Assembly: GCF_006636205.1 (NCBI RefSeq)
Contig: NZ_VIGB01000003.1
Span: 1,054,001-1,118,000, forward strand
Direction of reading: 5' to 3'
DNA from: Kitasatospora acidiphila
GTDB taxonomy: Bacteria; Actinomycetota; Actinomycetes; Streptomycetales; Streptomycetaceae
Length of the DNA stretch: 64,000 bases
Position numbers and translations under genes: made by a program. The notes beneath the pieces are model-generated. The model was not told the DNA's origin and did not search any database. It saw nothing but the letters and a program-made list of their open reading frames with translations. This document shows positions 56,061-64,000 of this stretch, piece by piece (position 1 is the stretch's first letter; each line of letters opens with the position of its first letter).

Positions 56061-56312
56061 GCGGGTCGTGCGGAAGGCTTTGCAGCCCCTTGTGACACCG
56101 GTCTCAGATATCCCGTTTTCCCTGTTAGAAGCAACACAAAAGATCGCGAAATCCGGACACGAACGTACAACAATCGAACGATCTGAGCTTCTTCTGAGGT
56201 TTATGCCCCATTTCGGGGCCTAGTCTGCACCGCGGATTGCCTTGGCCTAGGCCGTGGCGGCCGCCAGGCCCCGCGATCGGGCCGGACGACCCGGAAGAGA
56301 GGACTAGACACG
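56061..56312. other. 252-bp intergenic leader of the APC permease
   Basis: Lower GC than the surroundings between about 56090 and 56210. It contains a GCCCC-ATTTC-GGGGC hairpin near 56203. No recognised riboswitch was found. It may carry a long regulated leader for the permease gene. Confidence 0.4.
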
Positions 56313-57959
56313 TTGAGTGCGCCTGAGCCGACGACGGCTTCGCATCACAACTACCGCCGCACCCTCGGCACGATCAGCCTGACCGCCGTCGGTCTCGGTT
56401 CGATCATCGGCTCCGGCTGGCTGTTCGGCGCCGAGCGCGCTGCCAGGCTGGCCGGCCCGGCGGCTCTGCTCGCCTGGGTGATCGGTGCGGCGGTGGCCCT
56501 GGTCATCGCGCTGACCTACAGCGAGCTCGGCTCGATGTTCCCGAAGGCCGGCGGCATGGTCCGCTACGGCCAGTACTCGCACGGCTCGCTGGCCGGCTAC
56601 CTGGCCGCTTGGGCCAACTGGATCGCGATCGTCTCCGTGATCCCCGGTGAGGCGACCGCCTCGGTGCAGTACATGAGTTCGTGGAGCTTCGGCTGGGCCC
56701 ACGCGCTGTACAACGGCGAAGAGCTCACCACCAGCGGTGTGGCGCTGGCCAGCGTGCTGCTGGTCGTCTACTTCGTGCTCAACTGGTTCGCCATCACGCT
56801 CTTCGCGAAGACGAACACCGCGATCACGGTGTTCAAGGTGGTCGTCCCGGTGCTCACCGCCAGCGCCCTGCTGCTGTCGCACTTCGACAAGCACAACCTG
56901 ACCGCCCAGGGCGGCTTCGCCCCGCACGGCTGGAACGCGGTCTTCACCGCCGTCGCCACCTCCGGCATCGTCTGGGCCTACAACGGCTTCCAGTCGCCGC
57001 TGAACCTGGCCGGCGAGGCGCGCAACCCGGGCAAGTCGCTGCCCAAGGCGGTGATCAGCTCGATCCTGATCGCGCTGGTGATCTACCTGGCCCTGCAGAC
57101 CGCCTTCCTCGGCGCGCTGCCGCACGACGCCCTGGCGCACGGCTGGAGTTCGCTCAGCTACAAGTCCCCGCTGGCCGACCTGGCCACCGCCTGGGGCCTG
57201 AACTGGCTGGCGCTGCTGCTCTACTCGGACGCGTTCATCTCGCCGAGCGGCACCGGCATGATCTACGCCGCGACCACCTCGCGCATGATCCACGGTGTCC
57301 AGGAGAACGGCCAGCTGCCGTCGATCTTCGGCCGGGTGGACAAGAAGACCGGTGTGCCGCGTCCGGCGCTGCTGCTCAACCTGTTCATCGCGTTCCTCTT
57401 CCTGGCCGTCTTCCGCGGCTGGGGCTCGCTGGCCTCGATCGTCTCGGTGGCCACCGTGATCTCCTACATCACCGGCCCGGTCGCCGTGATGTCGCTGCGC
57501 AAGCTCGCCCCCGAGCTGGCGCGGCCGGTCCGGCTGCGCGCCATGCCGGTGATCGCCCCGGTCGCGATGGTGTTCGGCTCGCTGGTGCTCTACTGGGCCA
57601 AGTGGCCGCTCACCGGCAAGGTGATCTTGCTGATGGCCGCCGGCCTGCCGGTCTGGGCCTGGTACGAGCTGCGCAAGCCGTGGGAGGTGCTCAAGCCGCA
57701 CCTGAAGGCGGGCGTCTGGATGATCGCCTACCTGGTGGTGATGGCGGGCGTCTCCTGGGCGGGCAGCAAGAGCTACGGCGGCCACAACCACCTGAAGGAG
57801 CCGCTGGACCTGGTGGTCGTCGCGCTGCTCGCCCTGGCCTTCTACTTCTGGGGCGTGCGCAGCGCCTGGTCGAACCCCTCGCTCGACCAGGTGAAGGCCG
57901 AGATGGCCGAGGCCGCCGAGGCGGAGTCGGCCGACGAGGCGGAGCTCACCAAGGCGTGA
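56313..57959 (+). CDS. APC-family amino acid permease
   Basis: A 548-residue 12-TM permease. GLGSIIGSGWLFGAERAARL is the TM1 unwound G-x-G motif, YSELGSMFPKAGGMVRYGQY the TM2/3 link, and WAYNGFQSPLNLAGEARNPG the TM6 region. It resembles aspartate/glutamate-type proton symporters of the YcaM group. The C-tail is acidic, rich in Ala/Glu. TTG start with GGAAGAGAGGA upstream. Two hairpins follow the stop. Confidence 0.92.
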   Translation: MSAPEPTTASHHNYRRTLGTISLTAVGLGSIIGSGWLFGAERAARLAGPAALLAWVIGAAVALVIALTYSELGSMFPKAGGMVRYGQYSHGSLAGYLAAWANWIAIVSVIPGEATASVQYMSSWSFGWAHALYNGEELTTSGVALASVLLVVYFVLNWFAITLFAKTNTAITVFKVVVPVLTASALLLSHFDKHNLTAQGGFAPHGWNAVFTAVATSGIVWAYNGFQSPLNLAGEARNPGKSLPKAVISSILIALVIYLALQTAFLGALPHDALAHGWSSLSYKSPLADLATAWGLNWLALLLYSDAFISPSGTGMIYAATTSRMIHGVQENGQLPSIFGRVDKKTGVPRPALLLNLFIAFLFLAVFRGWGSLASIVSVATVISYITGPVAVMSLRKLAPELARPVRLRAMPVIAPVAMVFGSLVLYWAKWPLTGKVILLMAAGLPVWAWYELRKPWEVLKPHLKAGVWMIAYLVVMAGVSWAGSKSYGGHNHLKEPLDLVVVALLALAFYFWGVRSAWSNPSLDQVKAEMAEAAEAESADEAELTKA

Positions 57960-58002
57960 CCCCCGGACCCGCTGCCAGGCAGCGGGCCCGCACACGCACA
58001 CT

Positions 58003-58046
58003 GCCGGCCCGGCCGACGGAGCACTGCCTCCGTCGACCGGGCCGGC
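58003..58046 (+). terminator. Terminator after the APC permease
   Basis: A 19-bp stem with one mismatch (58003-58021 with 58028-58046) and a 6-base loop. A smaller hairpin, CCCGCTG/CAGCGGG, lies at 57968-57986. Confidence 0.8.
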
Positions 58047-58255
58047 GGTCGCATGTCCAGGCATCGACCGCGACGGCAGTGGCATATCGGGACGCGGGCC
58101 GGGCCAGCCGGGCGTCGGCCGCGCGTGGGAGCGTCGGCCGGCGGGGTGTCCACCGCGCCAGCCACCCACCTCCCGTCATGCCAGTCGAACTGACGGTTTA
58201 TCGTCCGATCAGAAGATGAATATCGATCGGTGATATCAGGGGGCGGCGGACAGTC

Positions 58256-59296
58256 ATGGCGGAGCAGAGCCAGAGCACCATCACCGCGGACCGGCCCGCC
58301 CAAGCCGGGCCGGCGGAGGGTGCGGGGCCACCACGAGCGGGCCGAAGGCGGATCGGGTCGCTCGAACTGCTGGTGGTCGGCCTGGTGCTGCTGATGGCGG
58401 GGCGGCAGTGGCTGGCCGACTGGTTCACGGCGCCCGGCGTGCAGGCCTGGGCCACGGTCTTCGTGGCGATCTGCGTGCAGGCGGTCCCGTTCCTGGTCCT
58501 GGGCACGCTGCTGTCCGCGGCCATCACCGCGCTGGTGCCGGCCTCCTTCCTGCAGCGGGCGCTGCCCCGGCGGACGGCGCTCGCGGTGCCGGCGGCGGGG
58601 CTGGCCGGTGCGGTGCTGCCGGGGTGCGAGTGCGCGTCGGTGCCGGTGGCGGACGGGCTGATGGCGCGCGGGGTGGCGCCCGCCGCCGCGCTGGCGTTCC
58701 TGCTCTCCGCACCGGCGATCAACCCGGTGGTGCTCACGGCGACGGCGGTCGCCTTTCCCGGCCGCCCGGAGGTGGTGCTGGCCCGGTTCGCCGCCTCGCT
58801 GGTGACCGCTGTGGTGGTGGGCTGGCTGTGGGCGCGGTTCGGGCGGCCCGAGTGGCTGCGGCCCTCGGCGCGGCGGGAGCGGCCGGCCGGCGAGGGGCGG
58901 TGGACGGCGTTCCGGGGCGCCTTCGTGCACGAGTTCCTGCACGCCGCCGGGTTCCTGGTGATCGGCGGGATCACCGCGGCCACGCTGAACGTGGCGGTGC
59001 CGCGGCAGTGGCTCGGCCACCTCGCGGGGCTGCCGGGCGTCTCGGTGCTGGTGCTGGCGCTGCTGGCGGTGGTGCTGGCGGTCTGCTCGGAGGCGGACGC
59101 GTTCGTGGCGGCCAGTCTGACGGCCTTTCCGCTCGCGGCCCGGCTGGCCTTCATGGTGGTCGGTCCGATGGTGGACGTGAAGCTGGTGGCGATGCAGGCC
59201 GGCACCTTCGGCTGGTCCTTCGCTTGGCGGTTCTCAGCCACCACCCTCACGGTCGCGGTGGCGGCCTCGGCGGTGGCGGGGTGGTGGCTGCGATGA
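58256..59296 (+). CDS. Permease, DUF318/ArsP-like (UPF0718)
   Basis: A 346-residue protein with eight or so TM segments. It has the family motifs LPGCECASVPVADGLM (paired Cys), FLLSAPAINPVVLTA, CSEADAFVAASLT and GPMVDVKLVAMQAG. Members include organoarsenical exporters and permeases paired with TIGR03943 subunits, often in zinc-responsive (Zur) operons. The next gene is exactly that partner, in ATGA overlap. The region upstream (58200-58245) has an imperfect TGATATC dyad, but no clear Zur box. Confidence 0.88.
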   Translation: MAEQSQSTITADRPAQAGPAEGAGPPRAGRRRIGSLELLVVGLVLLMAGRQWLADWFTAPGVQAWATVFVAICVQAVPFLVLGTLLSAAITALVPASFLQRALPRRTALAVPAAGLAGAVLPGCECASVPVADGLMARGVAPAAALAFLLSAPAINPVVLTATAVAFPGRPEVVLARFAASLVTAVVVGWLWARFGRPEWLRPSARRERPAGEGRWTAFRGAFVHEFLHAAGFLVIGGITAATLNVAVPRQWLGHLAGLPGVSVLVLALLAVVLAVCSEADAFVAASLTAFPLAARLAFMVVGPMVDVKLVAMQAGTFGWSFAWRFSATTLTVAVAASAVAGWWLR

Positions 59297-60018
59297 GGCG
59301 CGAGGTCCAGGCGATCCTGCTGGTGCTGCTGGGGTCCGCGGTGCTGCGGATCTCGCTGTTCAGCGACACCTATCTGCGGTACGTCCGGGCGGCGTTGCGG
59401 CCGTATCTGATCACCGCCGGGGTGCTGGTCGTGGTGCTCGGCGTGCTGACCGCGCTGGCCGCACTGCGCGGCCGGCAGCCGGCGGAACACGACGACGAGC
59501 ACGACGACGGGCACGGCCACAGCCATGCCCACGGCCCGCGGATCGCCTGGCTGTTGGCGCTCCCGGCGGTCGTCATCCTGCTGGTCGCGCCGCCCGCGCT
59601 CGGCTCCTACACCGCGCAGCACGCCGGGAACACCGTGGCGAAGCCGGACACTGCGGCCGGCTTCCCGGCGCTGCCCGCCGGCGATCCGCTGCCGCTGCCG
59701 CTGGCCGAGTTCGAGGTGCGGGCCGACTGGGACACCGCCAAGCCGCTGCTCGGCCGCCGGGTCAAGCTGCTCGGCTTCGTCACGCCGAAGAGCGGCGGCG
59801 GCTGGTACGTCACCCGACTGGTGATCAGCTGCTGCGCGGCCGACGCGGTGACCTACAAGGTCGAGGTCCGGGGCGCGCAGATGCCGCCCGCGAACAGCTG
59901 GGTGTCGGTGACCGGGGTGTGGCAACCCGACGGGAACGCCGCCCAGTCCGACGCGGTGCCGGCCCTCAACGCGTCCCAGGTGGTGCCGGTTCCCCAGCCG
60001 CGCGATCCCTACGAGTGA
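59293..60018 (+). CDS. TIGR03943-family permease partner (YcgQ-like)
   Basis: A 241-residue protein with two N-terminal TM helices (AILLVLLGSAVLRISLF, LITAGVLVVVLGVLTALAAL), a His/Asp-rich cytosolic loop (HDDEHDDGHGHSHAHG) that may bind Zn, a third TM helix, and a C-terminal extracytoplasmic domain with VTRLVISCCAADA. The pair of genes is characteristic of Zur-controlled zinc-homeostasis loci in Bacillus and actinomycetes (family knowledge). ATG overlaps the permease stop. Confidence 0.9.
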   Translation: MRREVQAILLVLLGSAVLRISLFSDTYLRYVRAALRPYLITAGVLVVVLGVLTALAALRGRQPAEHDDEHDDGHGHSHAHGPRIAWLLALPAVVILLVAPPALGSYTAQHAGNTVAKPDTAAGFPALPAGDPLPLPLAEFEVRADWDTAKPLLGRRVKLLGFVTPKSGGGWYVTRLVISCCAADAVTYKVEVRGAQMPPANSWVSVTGVWQPDGNAAQSDAVPALNASQVVPVPQPRDPYE

Positions 60019-60160
60019 TCATCGTCACCGCCCGTGCGGAGCAACGGATCCGGCCATCGCGCACGTCTCTCTTCATGGGGGAAATCAGATGTTTTGTCAC
60101 CCAGTCGCACAGCCCAGGCCCAGCCGTGTGCGGCGTGCTTCTTAAACGAGAACGAGGTTG

Positions 60161-61432
60161 ATGGTGAAAGCCACTCGGCGTACGACCGTGCTGCTGACCG
60201 GAGGCATGGGAGTCGCCGCCGCACTCGCGCTCATCCCCATGGCACCGAGCGGTGGCGGCAAGGTGGCGACGGCGACCGCGCCGAGCGACTCGCCGGGCGC
60301 CGCCGCGACCGCGAGCAGCAGCCCGCCGGTCGGCGCGCCGTCGAGCTCTCCGACGCCCTGGGACGGCAAGGTCAAGGTGATCGGCGACGGCTCGACCTCC
60401 GAAACCGGCCCGGAGCCCAAGCAGTTGGTGCCGCAGAAGCTCAAGCCGGGCGAGAAGCCGCCGCAGTTCGTGGTCTTCTCCTGGGACGGCGGACTGGAGG
60501 GCGACGAGCACCTGTTCTCGCACTTCCGCGAGGTGGCCAAGGAGAGCAACGCCCAGATGACGTTCTTCCTGACCGGCATCTACCTGCTGCCCAACTCCAA
60601 GCGCTACCTCTACCACCCGCCCCAGCACCCGGTGGGCACCTCGGCCATCGACCTCGCGACCGACCAGCACATCAAGGACACCCTGGAGCAGTTGCGACAG
60701 GCCTGGGCGGACGGCGACGAGATCGGCACCCACTTCAACGGCCACTTCTGCGGATCCGGCGGCGGCAACGACTGGAGCAGCGCCGACTGGCTCAGCGAGA
60801 CCCAGCAGGCCTACTCCTTCGTGGAGAACTGGAAGACCAACACCGGCTACAAGGACATCCCGCCGCTGCCCTTCGACTACCAGAAGGAGCTGGTCGGCGG
60901 CCGCGCGCCGTGCCTGGAGGGGCAGAAGACCCTGCTGCCGGTGGAGAAGCAGCTCGGCTGGCGCTACGACGCCAGCTCCCCCGGCGACTTCCAGATCTGG
61001 CCGGCCAAGACCAACGGGATCTGGAACTTCCCGCTGCAGGAACTCCCCTACCCCGGACAGAACTTCCAGGTCCTCTCGATGGACTTCAACTTCCTGGCGA
61101 ACCAGTCGGGCGGCGACCCGAACGGCGATCCGTCCAAGTACGCGCAGTGGGAGAAGACCGCCCGGGACGGCTACCTGAACGGCTTCGAGCGCGCCTACAA
61201 CGGCAGCCGGGCACCGCTGTTCATCGGGAACCACTTCGAGACCTGGAACGGCGGCATCTACATGAAGGCCGTCGAGGACGTGATGCGCAACGCCTGCACC
61301 AAGCCGCAGGTGCAGTGCGTGTCCTTCAAGGAGCTCGCCGACTGGCTGGACGCCCAGGACCCCAACGTGCTCGCCCAGTTGCGCCAGCTCGACCCGGGCC
61401 AGGCGCCGGACTGGTCGACCTTCATCAAGTGA
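60161..61432 (+). CDS. Secreted polysaccharide-deacetylase-like protein
   Basis: A 423-residue protein with a signal peptide (TTVLLTGGMGVAAALALIPM) and a Ser/Pro/Thr linker to about residue 70. The catalytic domain of NodB-like type begins FVVFSWDGGLEGDE (Asp pair replaced by D-G-G), with EIGTHFNGHFCG (H-x3-H Zn ligands) and a late IGNHFETWNGG. It may deacetylate or bind cell-wall glycans. ATG 60161 or GTG 60164 follow GAGG; TTG 60158 is less likely. Confidence 0.85.
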   Translation: MVKATRRTTVLLTGGMGVAAALALIPMAPSGGGKVATATAPSDSPGAAATASSSPPVGAPSSSPTPWDGKVKVIGDGSTSETGPEPKQLVPQKLKPGEKPPQFVVFSWDGGLEGDEHLFSHFREVAKESNAQMTFFLTGIYLLPNSKRYLYHPPQHPVGTSAIDLATDQHIKDTLEQLRQAWADGDEIGTHFNGHFCGSGGGNDWSSADWLSETQQAYSFVENWKTNTGYKDIPPLPFDYQKELVGGRAPCLEGQKTLLPVEKQLGWRYDASSPGDFQIWPAKTNGIWNFPLQELPYPGQNFQVLSMDFNFLANQSGGDPNGDPSKYAQWEKTARDGYLNGFERAYNGSRAPLFIGNHFETWNGGIYMKAVEDVMRNACTKPQVQCVSFKELADWLDAQDPNVLAQLRQLDPGQAPDWSTFIK

Positions 61433-61486
61433 CCAGCCCCGCCCTGTGACCTGAGTCGTTCGGTGACCTGAGTCGTCAACCGGCCT

Positions 61487-61518
61487 GCCTGCCGACCGAG
61501 TTCACTCGGTCGGCAGGC
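61487..61518. terminator. Bidirectional terminator with the PBP stop in its loop
   Basis: GCCTGCCGACCGAG and CTCGGTCGGCAGGC, a 14-bp perfect stem with a TTCA loop. The PBP stop codon lies within the loop. Confidence 0.85.
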
Positions 61519-63547
61519 TCTTCTGGTAGCTGCTCCAGATGTCCAGCGGATACGCGGTGGCGGCCGCGGACTTGGCCGGGTCGCCCTGGCCGTCCAGCGG
61601 CAGGGTCTGCACGCTCTTCGCGTCGAGCCGGAACACCGAGACGGCCGTCGCGATTTGGCCGCTGTAGCCGACGAACCAGCCCGCCGTGTTGTCCTGCGTG
61701 GTGCCGGTCTTGCCCGCCGCCGGCCGGCCCGGCAGCTGGGCCGCCTGCGCGTTGCCGTGCTGCACCGCGTCGGTCAGCGCCGCGTCCACCTGCTGCGCCA
61801 CCGGGGCGCTCAGCACCCGGGCGGCGGCCGGCCTTGCCACGCCGACCTTGGCGCCGTCCCGAGTGATCCGCACGACGGAGTAGGGATCGGTGTGCATGCC
61901 GCCGGCGTCGAACGCACCGTAGGCGTCGGCCATCCGGACCGCGCTCGGGGTGGAGTTGCCGATCGAGAAGGCCGGCACCTGGGCGCCCATGCTCTCGGGG
62001 AGCAGCCCCAGGCCGACCGCCGTCTGCCGGACCTGGTCCAGGCCGACGTCCAGGCCGAGTTGCTCCATCGGGCTGTTCACCGACTGCGCCACCGCCTGTT
62101 GCAGGCTGATCGTCCCCCAGGACTTGCCGCCGTCGTTGACGCTCTTGACGATCTTCCCGTTGCGGTCCCAGTACGGGCCCTCCGGAGTCATCATCGGCGC
62201 CTGGTCGTTGCCGTTGTAGGTGCTGCCGGGTGAGACCTGGGTGCGGCCGCCGTTCAGCTGCTTCTGCACGCCCTGGCTGAGCGCGGCGGCGTAGACGAAC
62301 GGTGTGAAGGCCGAACCGACGGGAACGATCGCCGCGTTGGCGTTGTCATAGCCCTGTTTGAGGTAGTCGGGGCCGCCGTAGACGGCGAGTACCCGGCCGT
62401 CGGTGGCCACCGAGGCCGCTCCCACCCGCAGTTGGTCGTCGGCCTTCAGCCGGCCGGCCGCGGCCTGCACCGAGGCGGTCAGCGCCTGCTCCTTCGGCTT
62501 CTCGAAGGTGGTGTAGATCTGGTAGCCGCCGAGGTCGAACTGAGCGTCGGTGATGCCGGTGTGCGCGGTCGCGTACCCCCTGGCCATGTCCACCAGGTAG
62601 CCGGTCTGGCCGCTGAGTCCGGCCTGCTTCGGCGGGGCCAGCGGCTCGGGGAACGTGGTGTAGGTGGCGCGCTCGGCCGGGGTGAGCTTGCCGATCACGA
62701 CCATCCGGTCCAGGATCCAGCTCCACCGCTCCACCGCCCGCTGGTGGTTCTCCGGGCCGCCGGCCGGGTCGTACATGCCGGCGCCCTTGAGCAGCGCGGC
62801 CAGGAAGGCGCCCTGGCTGGGGTTGAGCTGGGAGGCGTCCACTCCGTAGTAGGCCTGCGCGGCGCGCTCGATGCCGTAGGCGCCGCGGCCGTACCAGCTG
62901 GTGTTGAGGTAGCCCTCCAGGATCTGCTGCTTGCTCAGCTTCTGGTCGAGCTTGACCGCCATGAAGATCTCGGTGAGCTTGCGGCTCATGGTCTGCTGCT
63001 GGTTCAGGTAGGCGTTCTTCACATACTGCTGGGTGATGGTGGAACCGCCCTGGGTGTCCCCGCCGGAGGCCATGTTGTAGACGGCGCGGAGCATGCCGCG
63101 CGGCGAGACGCCGTGGTCGGTGTAGAAGCTCTCGTTCTCGGCGGCGAGCGCCGCCCACTGCACGCCCTGGGGGATCTGGGCGAGCGGGATGTCCTGCCGG
63201 TTGACCTCTCCGGTGCGGGCCATCTCGGTGCCGTCGGCCCAGAAGTAGACGTTGTTCTGCTGGGTGGCGAAGGCCTTGAGGTCGGTGGGGATCTTGGTCT
63301 GCGAGTAGGCGTAGCCCACCAGGCCGACCAGGCAGGCGGTGCCGAGCAGCGCGATCCGCAGCAGGTGCCGCCAGGACGGCAGCCAGCGGCGCAGCCCGGT
63401 GCGGTCGGGGCGTGGGTAGCCCTTGGGCCGCCGCTTGCGCTTGCGCAGCGCGGGGCTGACCCGGAGCAGCGTCAGGCGCCGCATCCGCAGTCCGGCCGCC
63501 CTGAGCAGGCCCCCGCCACTGGCCAGGCTCCGACTGGTCGCCGGCAT
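61502..63547 (-). CDS. Class A penicillin-binding protein with SXXT at the active site
   Basis: About 681 residues. A basic cytoplasmic tail and TM helix (HLLRIALLGTACLVGLVGYA) lead to a GT51 transglycosylase domain (AENESFYTDHGVSPRGMLRA, GGSTITQQYVKN) and a transpeptidase domain. KTGT (AAGKTGTTQDN) and SVN are normal. At the SXXK position the sequence is GSAFTPF, so the general-base Lys is Thr. Such SXXT proteins exist in some Streptomyces. Penicillin binding and transpeptidation may be weak. ATG 63547 (GGGGGG upstream) is preferred to GTG 63559. Confidence 0.92.
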   Translation of the reverse strand: MPATSRSLASGGGLLRAAGLRMRRLTLLRVSPALRKRKRRPKGYPRPDRTGLRRWLPSWRHLLRIALLGTACLVGLVGYAYSQTKIPTDLKAFATQQNNVYFWADGTEMARTGEVNRQDIPLAQIPQGVQWAALAAENESFYTDHGVSPRGMLRAVYNMASGGDTQGGSTITQQYVKNAYLNQQQTMSRKLTEIFMAVKLDQKLSKQQILEGYLNTSWYGRGAYGIERAAQAYYGVDASQLNPSQGAFLAALLKGAGMYDPAGGPENHQRAVERWSWILDRMVVIGKLTPAERATYTTFPEPLAPPKQAGLSGQTGYLVDMARGYATAHTGITDAQFDLGGYQIYTTFEKPKEQALTASVQAAAGRLKADDQLRVGAASVATDGRVLAVYGGPDYLKQGYDNANAAIVPVGSAFTPFVYAAALSQGVQKQLNGGRTQVSPGSTYNGNDQAPMMTPEGPYWDRNGKIVKSVNDGGKSWGTISLQQAVAQSVNSPMEQLGLDVGLDQVRQTAVGLGLLPESMGAQVPAFSIGNSTPSAVRMADAYGAFDAGGMHTDPYSVVRITRDGAKVGVARPAAARVLSAPVAQQVDAALTDAVQHGNAQAAQLPGRPAAGKTGTTQDNTAGWFVGYSGQIATAVSVFRLDAKSVQTLPLDGQGDPAKSAAATAYPLDIWSSYQKSLPTE

Positions 63548-63730
63548 GCATCCCCCCACGTTCTGAACGCGTCTGATCCTAAACCTGTCTTATTGAACTC
63601 CTTTCTTATGAACGCATTGGCAGGGTGATCCGGTTGCACTCGATCGTCGGAAATCGGTCGCTGAGCTGGCGATCCTCGCGCTGCTCGGCCCGGTCGGCGA
63701 CCCCAGGGCCTCTCGTCGAGGGGCCCGCGC

Positions 63731-64000
63731 TCACTGCCGCTGGTCGCCGGCGCGGCTGAACTGCTTGCGGATCCGCTGGATCGGCCCGCCGTGGGGTGCC
63801 GGGATCATGGAATCGGGCTGCCGGTAGCCCTCGCTCGACCGGTGGAAGAACTCACGCACCCGCTTGGCCGGTCCCCGCTCGGGCGGCATCAGGTCGTCCG
63901 GCGGCAGCAGCCCGCGGCCGACCGCCTTGGGCACCGTGGAGGCGTGCTCGTGCAGCCAGTCGGCCCGTGGCCCCAGCGCCGCCAACTCGCGCTCCGGGGC
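63731..64000 (-). CDS. Hypothetical protein, C-terminus only (5' part outside the window)
   Basis: The 89 residues visible before the stop at 63731 continue to the window edge without a stop. They are Arg/Pro-rich (ELAALGPRADWLHEHASTVP, PPERGPAKRVREFFHRSSEG, HGGPIQRIRKQFSRAG) with the repeated pattern GP-x-x-R-x-R-x-F. No family is recognised from this part. Confidence 0.5.
   Translation of the reverse strand, partial: APERELAALGPRADWLHEHASTVPKAVGRGLLPPDDLMPPERGPAKRVREFFHRSSEGYRQPDSMIPAPHGGPIQRIRKQFSRAGDQRQ

Noticed and set aside
58200..58250. Zur box in front of the permease pair
   Set aside because: Only an imperfect TGATATC dyad is present, not a convincing Zur consensus, although the gene pair is typical of Zur regulons.

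Overview
The window is 64 kb of very GC-rich DNA with the gene style of a Streptomycetaceae chromosome (Streptomyces, Kitasatospora or Streptacidiphilus). The signs are near-total G/C at third codon positions, many GTG/TTG starts, XRE-DUF5753/DUF397 gene sets, a DUF574-type methyltransferase, an ECF41 sigma factor and mycothiol-type enzymes. I saw no rRNA, tRNA, insertion sequence, integrase or CRISPR array. The first and last genes are cut by the window edges.

Layout. 0-16 kb: LysR/flavodoxin pair; an ECF41 sigma module (NAD(P)-binding protein, sigma factor, carboxymuconolactone decarboxylase) with a textbook ECF41 promoter; TetR-VOC pair; nickel/cobalt transporter under a cobalamin riboswitch, divergent from an ArsR regulator; metallo-beta-lactamase-fold hydrolase, PhzF, TetR/DUF4345 pair; then an MFS exporter and a Met-rich secreted protein plus copper ATPase, divergent and flanked by two CsoR-type boxes. 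16-20 kb: acetyltransferase, methyltransferase, LuxR-type and Fur-type regulators, and a small Pro/Trp-repeat secreted protein.

20-34.6 kb is the most interesting region, an apparently undescribed natural-product cluster. A leftward operon encodes a MaoC hydratase, two SAM methyltransferases, an AurF-type diiron N-oxygenase, a class II aaRS-like amino acid:carrier-protein ligase, a phosphopantetheinyl transferase, a free-standing carrier protein, and a complete SAM-regeneration set (MetK, adenosine-kinase-like sugar kinase, MetF, S-adenosylhomocysteine hydrolase). A mycothiol-type DinB/MDMPI protein, a PIG-L deacetylase, a free-standing MetRS-like enzyme and a trans-sulfuration PLP enzyme flank it. 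Inference: an amino acid is activated by tRNA-synthetase-like enzymes, held on a carrier protein, N-oxygenated and methylated, giving an N-oxygenated or N-N-bonded product. The operon promoter carries a dyad resembling the one in front of the Fur-type regulator.

34.8-44 kb: BlaI/M56 pair; CopZ and CsoR with their own CsoR boxes; an NTF2-like protein; TetR with acyl-CoA dehydrogenase and SDR; sedolisin protease; epimerase; glycine-rich secreted protein. 44-52 kb is accessory: DUF397 proteins, a broken XRE-DUF5753 gene, a TOPRIM protein, a phosphotransferase, an MFS remnant, a DUF574 methyltransferase and an XRE-cupin/AzlCD module followed by a peculiar ORF grown from repeats of the AzlD tail. 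52-64 kb: P450/MFS/LysR, APC permease, two-gene permease of the TIGR03943 type, secreted polysaccharide-deacetylase-like protein and a class A penicillin-binding protein with SXXT in place of SXXK.

Four genes are out of frame. In three of them (copA, copZ, the sugar kinase) exactly one base is missing from a C/G run, so assembly error must be considered before any biological reading.
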